Shown: positions 42,904-51,421, counted from the first letter of the stretch. The stretch: 64,000 nucleotides of DNA from Halobacteriales archaeon YIM A00013 (GCA_025041195.1 JAKCFM010000001.1:2663272-2727271); one strand, 5' to 3'. Notes: generated by a model not told the origin, from the letters alone. Numbers and translations: made by a program.

Positions 42904-44154
42904 ATGGCCCGCTATCACATCGAGACGTACGGTTGTACGGCCAACCGGGGTGAGAGTCGCCAGATCGAGCGCATGCTCAGAGACGGTGGCCACCGGCCGG
43001 CCGACGGTCCAGATGATGCCGACGTTTCGATTCTCAACACGTGTACCGTCGTCGAGAAGACCGAGCGGAACATGCTTTCGCGGGCCAAAGAGCTGTCGGA
43101 CAAATCCGCAGATCTGGTTGTCACGGGCTGTATGGCACTTGCACAGGGTGAACTGTTCGAATCGGCAGACGTCTCTGCGGACGTTCTCCACTGGGATGCT
43201 GTCCCTGAGGCCATTCGTAACGGCGAGTGTCCGACGACGACGCCCGACACCGAGCCCGTGCTCGATGGAGTGATCGGCATTCTTCCGATCGCTCGGGGCT
43301 GTATGAGCGACTGTTCGTACTGCATCACGAAACACGCGACCGGGAAGATCGACAGCCCGCAGATCGAGGAAAACGTCGAAAAGGCCCGCGCCCTGGTCCA
43401 TGCCGGGGCGAAAGAGCTCAGAATCACCGGCCAGGACACCGGCGTCTACGGCTGGGACACCGGCGAGCGATCTCTCCACCGGCTGCTAGAAGAAATCTGT
43501 GCGATCGACGGCGAGTTCAGGGTTCGTGTCGGAATGGCCAATCCGAAGGGCCTCCACGGCATTCGTGATGAACTGGCGACCGTGTTCGCCGAAAACGAGA
43601 AATTGTACAATTTCATCCACGCGCCAGTGCAGTCGGGATCGGACGACGTCCTCGGCGATATGCGCCGCCAGCACCAGGTCGAGGAGTATCTCGAGGTGGT
43701 CGAAACGTTTGACGAGACGCTCGGATATTGGACGCTCTCGACGGATTTCATCGTTGGCTTTCCGACTGAAACCGACGCAGATTTCAAACAGAGCCTTGCG
43801 CTCATGGGTGAAACGCGCCCAGAGAAGATCAACGTCACCCGGTTTTCGAAACGCCCTGGGACGGACGCTGCCGACCTCGATGGACTCGGTGGGACCATCA
43901 AAAAGGAGCGGTCATCGGCAATGGTCGAGCAGAAAATGGACATCGTCAGCGCAGCGTACGAGTCGATGGTCGGCGAGACCCACGACGTGCTCGTTGTCGA
44001 ACCGGGCACCGGTGATTCGGTCAAATGCTACGACGAGGCCTACCGCCAGGTGATTATCACGAACGCGAGCGAGCACGGGATCGAGCCTGGAGAGTTCTGC
44101 ACAGTCGAAGTCACGAGTGCAGAACGCGTGTACTGCTTTGGAGAACCGGTCTAG
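42904..44154 (+). CDS. tRNA threonylcarbamoyladenosine methylthiotransferase (MtaB/CDKAL1 type)
   Basis: The ATG at 42904 gives 416 residues. The N-terminal UPF0004 domain has cysteines in TYGCTANRGE, LNTCTVVEKTE and TGCMALAQ that bind the auxiliary [4Fe-4S] cluster. The radical-SAM CxxxCxxC is in RGCMSDCSYCITKHA, and a TRAM domain ends the protein. It adds a methylthio group to t6A37 of tRNAs reading ANN codons. The archaeal members form the e-MtaB/CDKAL1 clade. The stop overlaps the convergent CDF gene by 4 bp. Confidence 0.93.
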   Translation: MARYHIETYGCTANRGESRQIERMLRDGGHRPADGPDDADVSILNTCTVVEKTERNMLSRAKELSDKSADLVVTGCMALAQGELFESADVSADVLHWDAVPEAIRNGECPTTTPDTEPVLDGVIGILPIARGCMSDCSYCITKHATGKIDSPQIEENVEKARALVHAGAKELRITGQDTGVYGWDTGERSLHRLLEEICAIDGEFRVRVGMANPKGLHGIRDELATVFAENEKLYNFIHAPVQSGSDDVLGDMRRQHQVEEYLEVVETFDETLGYWTLSTDFIVGFPTETDADFKQSLALMGETRPEKINVTRFSKRPGTDAADLDGLGGTIKKERSSAMVEQKMDIVSAAYESMVGETHDVLVVEPGTGDSVKCYDEAYRQVIITNASEHGIEPGEFCTVEVTSAERVYCFGEPV

Positions 44155-45041
44155 CGCTCCTGATCGTTCTTCCATTCGCCGAGCTCTTTTGGATCGAGGT
44201 GAACGAACACGTCGTCGATCTCGGGAATGTCCCGGATCGACGTGACGACATCCGTTTCTATTTCGTGAGCATCGAACAACGAGCGGTCGCCCTCAATTTC
44301 GAGGTGGAGGCTCACGTCGATCTCCGGGCCCACATAGTGCGGAACTACGTCGTGAACGCCATTGACAGCAGGGTGGGAGAGTGCTCGCTCAACGATTTCT
44401 GCCTGGAGATCCTCCGGAGGAGCGCCACCAACCAGATAGCCGAAGTTGTCGATCACGATCTCCAGGCCAGTGTAGATAATTCCAATGGAGACGAGCCCTC
44501 CAGCGATCGGATCGAGAAATGGATAGCCCGCGACCCCACCCATGACACCAACCAATGCCGCCACGGCGGTCCACACGTCAGCACGGTTGTCGAGGGCGGT
44601 CGCCTCGATTGCCGGTGAGTGGTAGGTCTTGCTCATCCGGAGACAGTATCGATACAGCAAAAATTTGATGATTGCGGCACCAGCCAGCACTCCAATTGCG
44701 CCGGTGCCACCGACAGCGGCGTGTCCCGTGAGCACCGACCGGATTGCGTTGCCCAGTACGGCAAGGCCAGCGCCGATGATGCCGATGGCAACGAACAGCG
44801 AGACGAACGGTTCGATCCGTTCGTGGCCATGCGGATGGTCGAAATCCGGTGGTTGGGTGGTCACGTACAGCCCTCCGACGACCACGATGCTGTAAACGGC
44901 ATCAGCAACGCTGTTGACCGCCTCCGAGCCCACGGCGATCGACCCCGTGGCGAGATAGACCCCACCTTTGGCCAGCGCCAGCACGAGGTTCACCGCGAGT
45001 ACCAACAGTCCGACGCGACGCAGGGCAGCGGCCCTGTTCAT
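44151..45041 (-). CDS. Cation diffusion facilitator (CDF) transporter
   Basis: This 296-residue protein has six membrane segments (about 8-205) and a cytoplasmic C-terminal domain. Key pieces are GSEAVNSVADAVYSIVVVGG with the metal-site acidic residues and PPDFDHPHGHERIEPF; the second site is DNRADVWTA, followed by GVHDVVPHYVGPEIDVSLHLEI. CDF proteins export Zn2+, Mn2+, Fe2+ or similar. The second metal-site sequence (xxDxRADxW) differs from the usual HxxxD of Zn transporters, so a metal other than Zn is possible. Confidence 0.9.
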   Translation of the reverse strand: MNRAAALRRVGLLVLAVNLVLALAKGGVYLATGSIAVGSEAVNSVADAVYSIVVVGGLYVTTQPPDFDHPHGHERIEPFVSLFVAIGIIGAGLAVLGNAIRSVLTGHAAVGGTGAIGVLAGAAIIKFLLYRYCLRMSKTYHSPAIEATALDNRADVWTAVAALVGVMGGVAGYPFLDPIAGGLVSIGIIYTGLEIVIDNFGYLVGGAPPEDLQAEIVERALSHPAVNGVHDVVPHYVGPEIDVSLHLEIEGDRSLFDAHEIETDVVTSIRDIPEIDDVFVHLDPKELGEWKNDQER

Positions 45042-45065
45042 CGGTGTCTCGGGAAATTCATCGGA

Positions 45066-45599
45066 TTACAACGTCAGTGTGACCGCACCGGAATCCGACT
45101 GCGCCGCCCCATCCTGTGCCAGGAAGGCAGCGTGCAGCCGATCATACGACTCAGAGAGTGCCTCGACGATCACCTTCGTCTCACCAATTACCGGCATGAA
45201 GTTCGTATCACCCTCCCACCGGGGGACGACGTGCGTGTGGAGATGCTCTCCGATCGAGCCACCAGCACCGCTCCCAAGATTGCGTCCCGTGTTAAAGCCA
45301 TCGGGATCAAACGCTTGATTGAGAGCCTGAATCGACCGTTGTTGGAGTTGCGCCTGTTCAAGCAACACGTCCTCTGACACCGCTGGCAGCGATCCGGTGT
45401 GCACCCCCGGAATCACCATCAGATGGCCTGGACTGTACGGATAGTTGTTGAGCAGCACGTAGGCGTTCTCACTCCGTGCGACAACCCGATTTTCTCTGTC
45501 AGTTTCTGCCTCGTCAAATGAACAGAACACACAGCCCCCGTTCTCCGACTTCTCTCGCTCGACCCATTCGATACGCCACGGGGCGAACACCTGATCCAT
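45066..45599 (-). CDS. HIT family hydrolase
   Basis: This 177-residue protein starts MDQVFAPWRIEWVERE and has the histidine triad HLHTHVVPRW near residue 119, with GFNTGRNLGSGAGGSIGEH before it. An N-terminal cysteine pair (GGCVFC) resembles the zinc site of APA-type HIT proteins. The enzyme should hydrolyse nucleotides such as Ap4A or adenosine 5'-phosphoramidate. A TATA-like TATTTAAATA lies upstream at about 45660. Confidence 0.92.
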   Translation of the reverse strand: MDQVFAPWRIEWVEREKSENGGCVFCSFDEAETDRENRVVARSENAYVLLNNYPYSPGHLMVIPGVHTGSLPAVSEDVLLEQAQLQQRSIQALNQAFDPDGFNTGRNLGSGAGGSIGEHLHTHVVPRWEGDTNFMPVIGETKVIVEALSESYDRLHAAFLAQDGAAQSDSGAVTLTL

Positions 45600-45813
45600 G
45601 TGCTTGGCACTTTGCGGGCCCTGCTACTAAGCACGTTGGCCTGGCGTCGGCACGTTCGTTTATTTAAATATATTGGGCGACTCGCAACTGTTTACGGATG
45701 AAACGGACTGAGAAACGGTTCTAAACGCTTTGAATCGTTCTCCAACCGTTATTCAGAAAATCGACTCCCGTCTTGCGAATTTCGGTGTAAACGACCCCTA
45801 ACGGAAGTGGGTT

Positions 45814-45819
45814 TTTATA
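45814..45819 (+). promoter_or_regulatory. TATA box of the DUF7835-like gene
   Basis: TTTATA (within TTTTTATAC) is centred 28 nt before the ATG at 45845, consistent with a leaderless transcript. Confidence 0.5.
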
Positions 45820-45844
45820 CTCTGCTGCAGGGTAGCACGTGTTG

Positions 45845-46051
45845 ATGAAAGCCTCCAAGCAGCACGCCAAACACGCAGATATCCACGAACTCTGTGGTGA
45901 TTGTGGGCGATCGACCCCACACGACGTTTCGGTGACGATTCTCACCGAGAGTTCGAAACAGGAGAACGCGCAGTTCTCTCGCGAGCCCTATCGAGTCAGC
46001 GTCTGTCAGATCTGTGGTTCTGAGACGTCGCTTCGGATGAACAACGCCTAA
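45845..46051 (+). CDS. Small zinc beta-ribbon protein (DUF7835-like)
   Basis: The ATG at 45845 gives 68 residues with CGDC (residues 17-20) and CQIC (52-55), spaced for a zinc beta-ribbon, and a surface rich in polar residues. The upstream TTG at 45839 is less likely. The family name DUF7835 is from memory. It is on the opposite strand to trpG and its stop overlaps the trpG stop by 4 bp. Confidence 0.75.
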   Translation: MKASKQHAKHADIHELCGDCGRSTPHDVSVTILTESSKQENAQFSREPYRVSVCQICGSETSLRMNNA

Positions 46052-46641
46052 AGTTGCCTCAGAAAGTTTCTGATAAGCTGATGCCCGCCGCTTGAGAGAA
46101 CGCTTTCTGGATGAAACTGGACACCAGCCAGCGGATACGTTTCGTGACGAACGCCCATCACCAGCTCAGTGTCGCTGATTTCTGCAACTGTCGTTGCGCT
46201 CACATCGAAACAGTCTGGGATGGCGCTGGCGACGAGTGAGTGATAGCGCCCGCCACGAATCGGAGATTCGAGTCCATCGAAGACGCCTATGCCATCATGG
46301 TCGATCGACGCGGATTTTCCGTGCACCGGGGTGGGTGCGTGATCGATCGTTCCACCGTATGCGTACACCGCCGCTTCGAGGCCGAGACAGATGCCTAGCG
46401 TTGGCACTGTTGGACTCAACTCTGTGAGCACGGGAATCGTCACCCCGACATCCCGCTCGTTTGCTGGATGTCCTGGTCCAGGGCTGATCACTATCCCGTC
46501 CGGATCGATCGATCGGATATCCGTGAGTGCTGTCGTGTTCCGAACAACAGAGACGTCGGCGTGCTCGCTGCAGTACTCCACGAGATTGTACGTGAACGAA
46601 TCGAAATTATCGATCACACAGATCGTTGGTTCCTCCGTCAT
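46048..46641 (-). CDS. trpG: Anthranilate synthase glutamine amidotransferase (TrpG)
   Basis: This 197-residue class I amidotransferase has ICVIDNFDSFTYNLVEY, PGPGHP, the nucleophile in LGICLGLEA and the catalytic His-Glu in FHPESVLS. It supplies ammonia to TrpE. Gene order trpD-trpF-trpE-trpG with 4-nt overlap to trpE indicates co-translation. The triad residues are all present. The closely related PabA role is not excluded in general, but the operon settles it. Confidence 0.95.
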   Translation of the reverse strand: MTEEPTICVIDNFDSFTYNLVEYCSEHADVSVVRNTTALTDIRSIDPDGIVISPGPGHPANERDVGVTIPVLTELSPTVPTLGICLGLEAAVYAYGGTIDHAPTPVHGKSASIDHDGIGVFDGLESPIRGGRYHSLVASAIPDCFDVSATTVAEISDTELVMGVRHETYPLAGVQFHPESVLSSGGHQLIRNFLRQL

Positions 46642-48209
46642 GGTTCGGGCCTGTCGATCGTTTCGATTGCAGTGCGCACGGCATCCATCTTCTGTTCTGT
46701 TTCTGCGTATTCGGCGGCTGGATCGCTGTCAGCGACGATTCCCGCGCCGGCCTGAATCGTTACTCTGTCGGTGCCATCCGGCTGATGCGTGAGCTGGGCG
46801 GTTCGGATGACGATCGCCAGTTCTGCATCGCCGTTCCACGAGAAGTAGCCGAGGCCACCTGCGTACACTCCTCGTGGCTCCGGTTCGAGCTCGTCGATGA
46901 TCTCCATCGCCCGGATTTTCGGCGCGCCGGTCAGCGTTCCCGCAGGAAACGCAGCCCGTGTCGCGTCGAACGCCGTCAGCTCCGGCTGCATCGTCCCCGT
47001 CACCGTGCTTTCGATGTGCTGCACGTGGCTGTATTTGAAGACGTTCATGAACTCCTCGACAGCCACGCTGCCGGACTGGCTCACCCGTCGGACATCGTTT
47101 CGTGCCAGATCGACGAGCATCGTGTGTTCTGCTCGCTCCTTGTCGTCTGCAAGCATCTCGCCGGCCAGCTTTCGGTCTTCGACGGGGCTATCACCTCGTT
47201 TACACGTTCCCGCCAGTGGATAGATCGAGACGGTCGAATCGTGGACTGAGACCAGCGTTTCCGGGCTGGCGCCGACAATCGTGCTGTCTCCATGGTCCAG
47301 CAGATACATGTACGGCGATGGGTTGATCGATCGGAGCGTCGTGTACAGTGTGAGCGGATCGATATCGCCGGTGAGCTCTCTGGTTCGGGAGATCACACCC
47401 TGATAAATATCGCCGTCGAGCACGTGCTGTTTGGCGGTATCGACCGCCGATTCGTAGATCGACTGTTCGCCCGCATCGAGCTGTGACAGATCACAGCTCC
47501 CATCGGGGAGTGAGGGCGACGATGCAAGCGTCGATCCAATCTCGGTCGCTCGCTCCTGGAGTTCGTCGTACACCGCAGCTGCGTCGTCTTCGGGATGGAG
47601 CAGCGGCGTGAACACGAGTTCGACCTCGTCTGTCAGGTGATCGAAGGCGACGGTAGTGTCACAGAGCACGAACTGTGCATCGGGGTGTGCACACTCTGGT
47701 CGGTCGTAGTCCAGCTCGGAGAGGAACATGTCGTACACCGCTTCGTAGGCGAGCACGCCGACGAGTCCGCCATCGAGGCGCTGTCGTGGTCTGTCGGGGA
47801 GCCCCGAGACGCTCACGTCTGGAAGCACTCCTTCGAGTCGTTCAAGCACGTCCGCACCGGGTGGATCGGGGTCGAGCAGTCCGGCGTATCGTTCTTCGAG
47901 CAGTTCGACCGTCACGTCGCTTCCGGTGACGGTGACGACTGCGCCTGGCTCGGTGCCAACGAACGAAAATCGTGCGTGTCGGTCGTCGGCACCAGTGGAT
48001 GGACTGAACGCTCCATTTGGGTCGCTAGAGGCGATTTTCTCCCCGCTTTCGAGCAAGAAGCCATGCGAGCCCTGCTCGTTGAGCGCGGTGTACGCTTCAA
48101 CAGCCGAACAGTCGGTATCGAGAGACGCGGTTGTGTGAATTACGACCGGTTCGTCGTCAGCGGTGGCGCGTTCGACGAATGCCGACCGCGAGAGCGACAG
48201 CGATGTCAC
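46638..48209 (-). CDS. trpE: Anthranilate synthase component I (TrpE)
   Basis: This 523-residue chorismate-utilising enzyme has GGLVGVLAYEAVYDMF, YPLAGTCKRG, LVDLARNDVRRV and FPAGTLTGAPKIRAMEII near the C-terminus. It converts chorismate plus ammonia to anthranilate. It overlaps both neighbours by 4 nt. Residues typical of tryptophan feedback binding cannot be judged by eye. Confidence 0.95.
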   Translation of the reverse strand: MTSLSLSRSAFVERATADDEPVVIHTTASLDTDCSAVEAYTALNEQGSHGFLLESGEKIASSDPNGAFSPSTGADDRHARFSFVGTEPGAVVTVTGSDVTVELLEERYAGLLDPDPPGADVLERLEGVLPDVSVSGLPDRPRQRLDGGLVGVLAYEAVYDMFLSELDYDRPECAHPDAQFVLCDTTVAFDHLTDEVELVFTPLLHPEDDAAAVYDELQERATEIGSTLASSPSLPDGSCDLSQLDAGEQSIYESAVDTAKQHVLDGDIYQGVISRTRELTGDIDPLTLYTTLRSINPSPYMYLLDHGDSTIVGASPETLVSVHDSTVSIYPLAGTCKRGDSPVEDRKLAGEMLADDKERAEHTMLVDLARNDVRRVSQSGSVAVEEFMNVFKYSHVQHIESTVTGTMQPELTAFDATRAAFPAGTLTGAPKIRAMEIIDELEPEPRGVYAGGLGYFSWNGDAELAIVIRTAQLTHQPDGTDRVTIQAGAGIVADSDPAAEYAETEQKMDAVRTAIETIDRPEP

Positions 48210-48850
48210 GAATCCACCTCCGCCGATCGCGCGGCCGTGATGAACGCGGTCACTGCGCTAGACCGTTTCCGCCCGCCAGTCTGTTCGACGCCACTCGCGA
48301 CATCGACGCCGTACGGCCGTGTCTGTTCGATGGCGTCCGCAACGTTCTCTGGGGTCAGTCCGCCGGCGACGATTACTGGCGTGGTCGTTTCGGCCACACA
48401 CGCACGCGTTTGGTCCCAGTCGTGGGTCGTTCCGGTTCCACCCGCGCCGTCGTCGTCTAACGAGTCGACGAGCAGTCCATCGCAGCAGTCATCGTACTCG
48501 CGTGCCCGTTCGGGGGCGACCGCCGCGATAACGTCAGCCTCGGTTTTCTCGTGTAGCGTTCGCACAGCCGTGGGGTCGAGCCCGTGGATCTGGATTGCAT
48601 CAGCTCCGACGCGTGAGTGGAGCGAGCGAGCGTTCGCAACGGTGTCGGGCATAGTAACCAGCACGGTCGACACGAACGGTGGCGTCGCATCCACCAGCGA
48701 CTGTGCGGTTGCACAATCGATCTCCCGCGGCGTCTCGACTGGCACATCCACCAGCAGTCCGATCGCGTCAGCACCCGCTCCGACGGCGAGCTCCAGGTCG
48801 TCTTTGGCAGTGATTCCACAGATTTTCGTCCGCACTGGTTCGCCGGTCAT
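48206..48850 (-). CDS. trpF: Phosphoribosylanthranilate isomerase (TrpF)
   Basis: This 214-residue (beta/alpha)8 enzyme opens with VRTKICGITAKDDLELAVGAGADAIG. The conserved cysteine is in KICG, the catalytic aspartate in LVDSLDDD, and VIVAGGLTPENVADA and GVDVASGVE are phosphate-binding. It catalyses the Amadori rearrangement of phosphoribosylanthranilate. It is third enzyme in the pathway but second in the operon. Confidence 0.95.
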   Translation of the reverse strand: MTGEPVRTKICGITAKDDLELAVGAGADAIGLLVDVPVETPREIDCATAQSLVDATPPFVSTVLVTMPDTVANARSLHSRVGADAIQIHGLDPTAVRTLHEKTEADVIAAVAPERAREYDDCCDGLLVDSLDDDGAGGTGTTHDWDQTRACVAETTTPVIVAGGLTPENVADAIEQTRPYGVDVASGVEQTGGRKRSSAVTAFITAARSAEVDS

Positions 48851-49854
48851 CGTGCGATTGAAGCGGTGCGAAGCTCGGTCACCACTGCGCTTGCAGCTCC
48901 GTCGTCGATCGCCTGCTCGGCCAGTTCAACGCCGTCTTTGAGCGTCGACGTTTCGCCGCTGACGTAGATCGCCGCGCCGGCATTGGCGAGCACGATCTCC
49001 CGGGCTGGGCCGGTTCGCTCCCCGCGGAGGATTTCATCGAGCGTTGCGGCGTTTTCAACGGGTGAGCCGCCAGCAACCGCCTTGACCGGGGCGCGATCAA
49101 GACCGAACGACGCGGGCTCGATCGTGTACTGTTCGATTTCCGTACCAGTCACCTCCGCAACGGTTGTTTCACCGTGGAGACAGATCTCGTCCAGTCCGTC
49201 GCCGTGGACCACCAGCGCGTGTTCGACCGGGAGTCGTGCGAGTGCGCTCGCCACCGTTTCGACCAGTGCTGGGTCGTAGACGCCAACGATCTGACCGTCT
49301 GCGCCGGCCGGATTGGTGAGCGGTCCGAGCACGTTAAAGATCGTTCGGAGTCCCAGTTCGCGCCGTGGCCCAATCACGGCCTTCATCGCCGGGTGGAAGA
49401 CGGGTGCGTGCATGAACCCGATTCCGTGGCGTTCGATCAGCCCTTCGACGACGGCCGGTTCCTCGGTGGCGGGTATCTCCAGCGCGTCAAGGACGTCAGT
49501 GCTTCCGGACTGTGATGAGACGGAGTAGTTACCGTGTTTGGCTATTGGCACGCCAGCACCCGCTGCGACGATCGCGCTCGTCGTTGAGACGTTGATCGTG
49601 TCGTAGTCATCGCCGCCAGTTCCACAGGTGTCGACGAGGCTTGCCTGGTCGGGTTCGATCGTTCGGGCGGCGTTGCGCATCCCTCGGGCGAAGCCGGCGA
49701 TCTCCGCTTCGGTCTCGCCCTTCGAGCGGAGCGCTGCGAGCAGCGCGCCGATCTGGGCTTCCGTTGCACCTTCGAACACCGCCGTTGCGGCCTCGGTTGC
49801 CTGCTGTTCGGTCAAATTCTCACCGTCGGTGAGCTGCTCGATATACGTGTTCAT
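48847..49854 (-). CDS. trpD: Anthranilate phosphoribosyltransferase (TrpD)
   Basis: I choose the ATG at 49854 (335 residues, MNTYIEQLTDGENLT), the normal start for TrpD; the frame is open 39 bp further upstream. VDTCGTGGDDYDTINVST (PRPP/anthranilate binding), KHGNYSVSSQSGSTDVLDAL and FNVLGPLTNPA are diagnostic. It transfers the phosphoribosyl group to anthranilate. It is the first gene of the operon, so the promoter should lie in the AT-rich 49860-49915 stretch. Confidence 0.95.
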   Translation of the reverse strand: MNTYIEQLTDGENLTEQQATEAATAVFEGATEAQIGALLAALRSKGETEAEIAGFARGMRNAARTIEPDQASLVDTCGTGGDDYDTINVSTTSAIVAAGAGVPIAKHGNYSVSSQSGSTDVLDALEIPATEEPAVVEGLIERHGIGFMHAPVFHPAMKAVIGPRRELGLRTIFNVLGPLTNPAGADGQIVGVYDPALVETVASALARLPVEHALVVHGDGLDEICLHGETTVAEVTGTEIEQYTIEPASFGLDRAPVKAVAGGSPVENAATLDEILRGERTGPAREIVLANAGAAIYVSGETSTLKDGVELAEQAIDDGAASAVVTELRTASIAR

Positions 49855-50027
49855 AATGGACACTAATGTTCGATAGTGGCTTACTATGATCATATGTGTA
49901 CATTCTCTTAATTCTGTTGGTAGTGTTAGAGGTTCACAGGCACGACTTCCCGATCGCCTGCCGTCGGCCAGTCAGTTTCGCAAAGGTCAAGTATCCCTCC
50001 CAGTTATTCGTGAGTGTAAGCGGGATC
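49855..50027. other. Spacer between trpD and tRNA-Val
   Basis: This 173-bp spacer separates the divergent trpD operon and the tRNA gene. On the trp strand, AT-rich tracts at about 49880-49915 (for example AATTAAG) can hold the trp promoter. I see no leader peptide rich in tryptophan codons and no obvious attenuator. Confidence 0.45.
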
Positions 50028-50102
50028 GGGTTCGTGGTCTAGGCTGGTTATGACACCTCCTTGACATGGAGGAGGCCGGCGGTTCAAATCCGCCCGAACC
50101 CA
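50028..50102 (+). tRNA. tRNA-Val (anticodon GAC)
   Basis: The 75-nt cloverleaf has acceptor GGGTTCG pairing with CGAACCC, a D arm in TGGTCTAGGCTGGTTATGAC, anticodon stem CCTCC/GGAGG around loop TTGACAT, T arm GGCGG-TTCAAAT-CCGCC and discriminator A. The anticodon GAC reads valine codons GUC/GUU. CCA is not fully encoded. It has no intron. The gene is directly followed by a tandem repeat that copies its 3' end. Confidence 0.97.
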
Positions 50103-50303
50103 TAGTTGTTTTTCATTGTTGTAATTTCTTGAGGCCGGCGTCGCGACGTGGAGCGAGCGTAGCGAGTGAACGTCGCGGCCAGACAGTCGTTCGACGAACG
50201 GAGTGAGTCGATCGTCAGTCGTGGGTTCAAATCCGTTCTCTGAGAGACGGGAGAAGGAAAGCAACGGATTTGAATCAGGGAGTGGAGCGTGCGGAACGAC
50301 CGG
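50081..50303 (+). repeat. Tandem repeat unit 1 (223 bp), starting with the tRNA-Val 3' end
   Basis: The unit starts inside the tRNA gene with GGTTCAAATCCGCCCGAACC (T loop and 3' acceptor) and runs to 50303. It contains a short T-rich segment, a GC-rich near-palindrome around GGAGCGAGCGTAGCGAG, then TTCAAATCCGTT (50226-50237) and its inverse AACGGATTTGAA (50263-50274) enclosing a 25-nt loop. It is about 98% identical to the next unit. Confidence 0.93.
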
Positions 50304-50526
50304 GGTTCAAATCCGCCCGAACCCATAGTAGTTTTTCGTTGTTGTAATTTCTTGAGGCCGGCGTCGCGACGTGGAGCGAGCGTAGCGAGTGAACGTCGCG
50401 GCCAGACAGTCGTTCGACGAACGGAGTGAGTCGATCGTCTGTCGCGGGTTCAAATCCGTTCTCTGAGAGACGGGAGAAGGAAAGCAACGGATTTGAATCA
50501 GGGAGTGGAGCGTGCGGAACGACTGT
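50304..50526 (+). repeat. Tandem repeat unit 2 (223 bp) with a second tRNA-Val 3' end
   Basis: This unit repeats unit 1 with about five or six substitutions. Positions 50304-50325 duplicate exactly the last 22 nt of the tRNA gene, without the 5' two thirds of the tRNA. The inverted repeat recurs at 50449-50460 and 50486-50497. The sequence after 50526 begins TGGTTCAGAATT, the remains of a third copy start. A tRNA 3'-end copy of this kind is what integrases of tRNA-targeting elements leave, but no integrase is present. Confidence 0.92.
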
Positions 50527-50545
50527 GGTTCAGAATTATCGTTTC

Positions 50546-51421
50546 TCACTCCTCCGTCGACACTCGACAAACGGCGAGCATGTGTGGTGAGAAATCCACG
50601 ACCGCGGGATCTGTTCTGAGAAGATCGTTCAGCTCCCGAATCGACGCCCGGTCGGTGTCGTCAAGCACGTCGAACTCGGTGCGTCGCACGCCACCGACAC
50701 CTTCCAGTGCCACGATCGTTTCCACCTCAAGACCGGCGTCCAAGCAGCTCTGTTCGAGTTCGTTACGACGGAAGAAATGACAGTCGAACAAAGCCGCCTC
50801 CTTGCCGTGTCGTGCTGCGAGTGCTGCGGTGTACTCTTGCTCGCGAACGAGATCGGGTAGCAAATCGAGATCGTCATCGTCGCCTTCGACCGTTCCGGCA
50901 AGCTGGACGGTGATCGAGACCGCACCGAGCAGTCCCATCACGGAGATGAAAACAAGCCCACCGGGAGTGGTGACCCGACGGAGCTCAGCGAACGCCTGGG
51001 CGCGCTGGTCATCATCCAGAACGTGTGAAAGCGGCCCACCAAGACAACAGGTTGCATCGAAGGCGTTATCTTCGAACGAGAGATTCCGAACATCACCGCG
51101 CTCGACAGCGATTTGATCCGAGAGCCCCTGTTCCGTAATCTTCTCACGGGCGATCGACCGCTGTGTCTCGCTGATATCAACGAGCGTTACATCGTACCCG
51201 GCGTTGGCAAGCCAGACGCTGTACCGACCCGGCCCGCCACCAGCATCGAGAACTGCCGGTGAGCCATTCGAGGACGGTTCCGACGGCAGCCAGCGATCGA
51301 GCTGCTCAATCGTTCCTTCCCACTCGAGCCGGTGAAACAGATCACGGTCGAGGCGTTCCCACTCTCGCGCTCCGTAGTTGTCATAATACGCTTCGGGATC
51401 GCCATCGATGGGTTGTTCCAT
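50546..51421 (-). CDS. Class I SAM-dependent methyltransferase
   Basis: The ATG at 51421 (MEQPIDGDPEAYYDNYGARE) gives 291 residues. The SAM motif is VLDAGGGPGRYSVWLANAGY, followed by VTLVDIS and a CLGGPLSHVLDDD loop. A C-terminal domain with acidic DDDDLDLLPD follows. This is the UbiE/Methyltransf_11 type; the substrate is unknown. The gene reads toward the tRNA repeat, ending 20 bp from it. Confidence 0.87.
   Translation of the reverse strand: MEQPIDGDPEAYYDNYGAREWERLDRDLFHRLEWEGTIEQLDRWLPSEPSSNGSPAVLDAGGGPGRYSVWLANAGYDVTLVDISETQRSIAREKITEQGLSDQIAVERGDVRNLSFEDNAFDATCCLGGPLSHVLDDDQRAQAFAELRRVTTPGGLVFISVMGLLGAVSITVQLAGTVEGDDDDLDLLPDLVREQEYTAALAARHGKEAALFDCHFFRRNELEQSCLDAGLEVETIVALEGVGGVRRTEFDVLDDTDRASIRELNDLLRTDPAVVDFSPHMLAVCRVSTEE

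Noticed and set aside
47595..48941. 448-codon plus-strand open frame.
   Set aside because: It is antisense to trpE and trpF, which have full family motifs; the composition (Arg/Ser/Val-rich) is that of a shadow frame.
50004..50570. Minus-strand open frames (for example 50004-50264 and 50275-50487) encoding near-identical peptides with a QLWVRADLN-like segment.
   Set aside because: They run antisense through tRNA-Val and the tandem repeat; the similarity reflects the DNA repeat and tRNA sequence. This is a well-known source of false gene calls.
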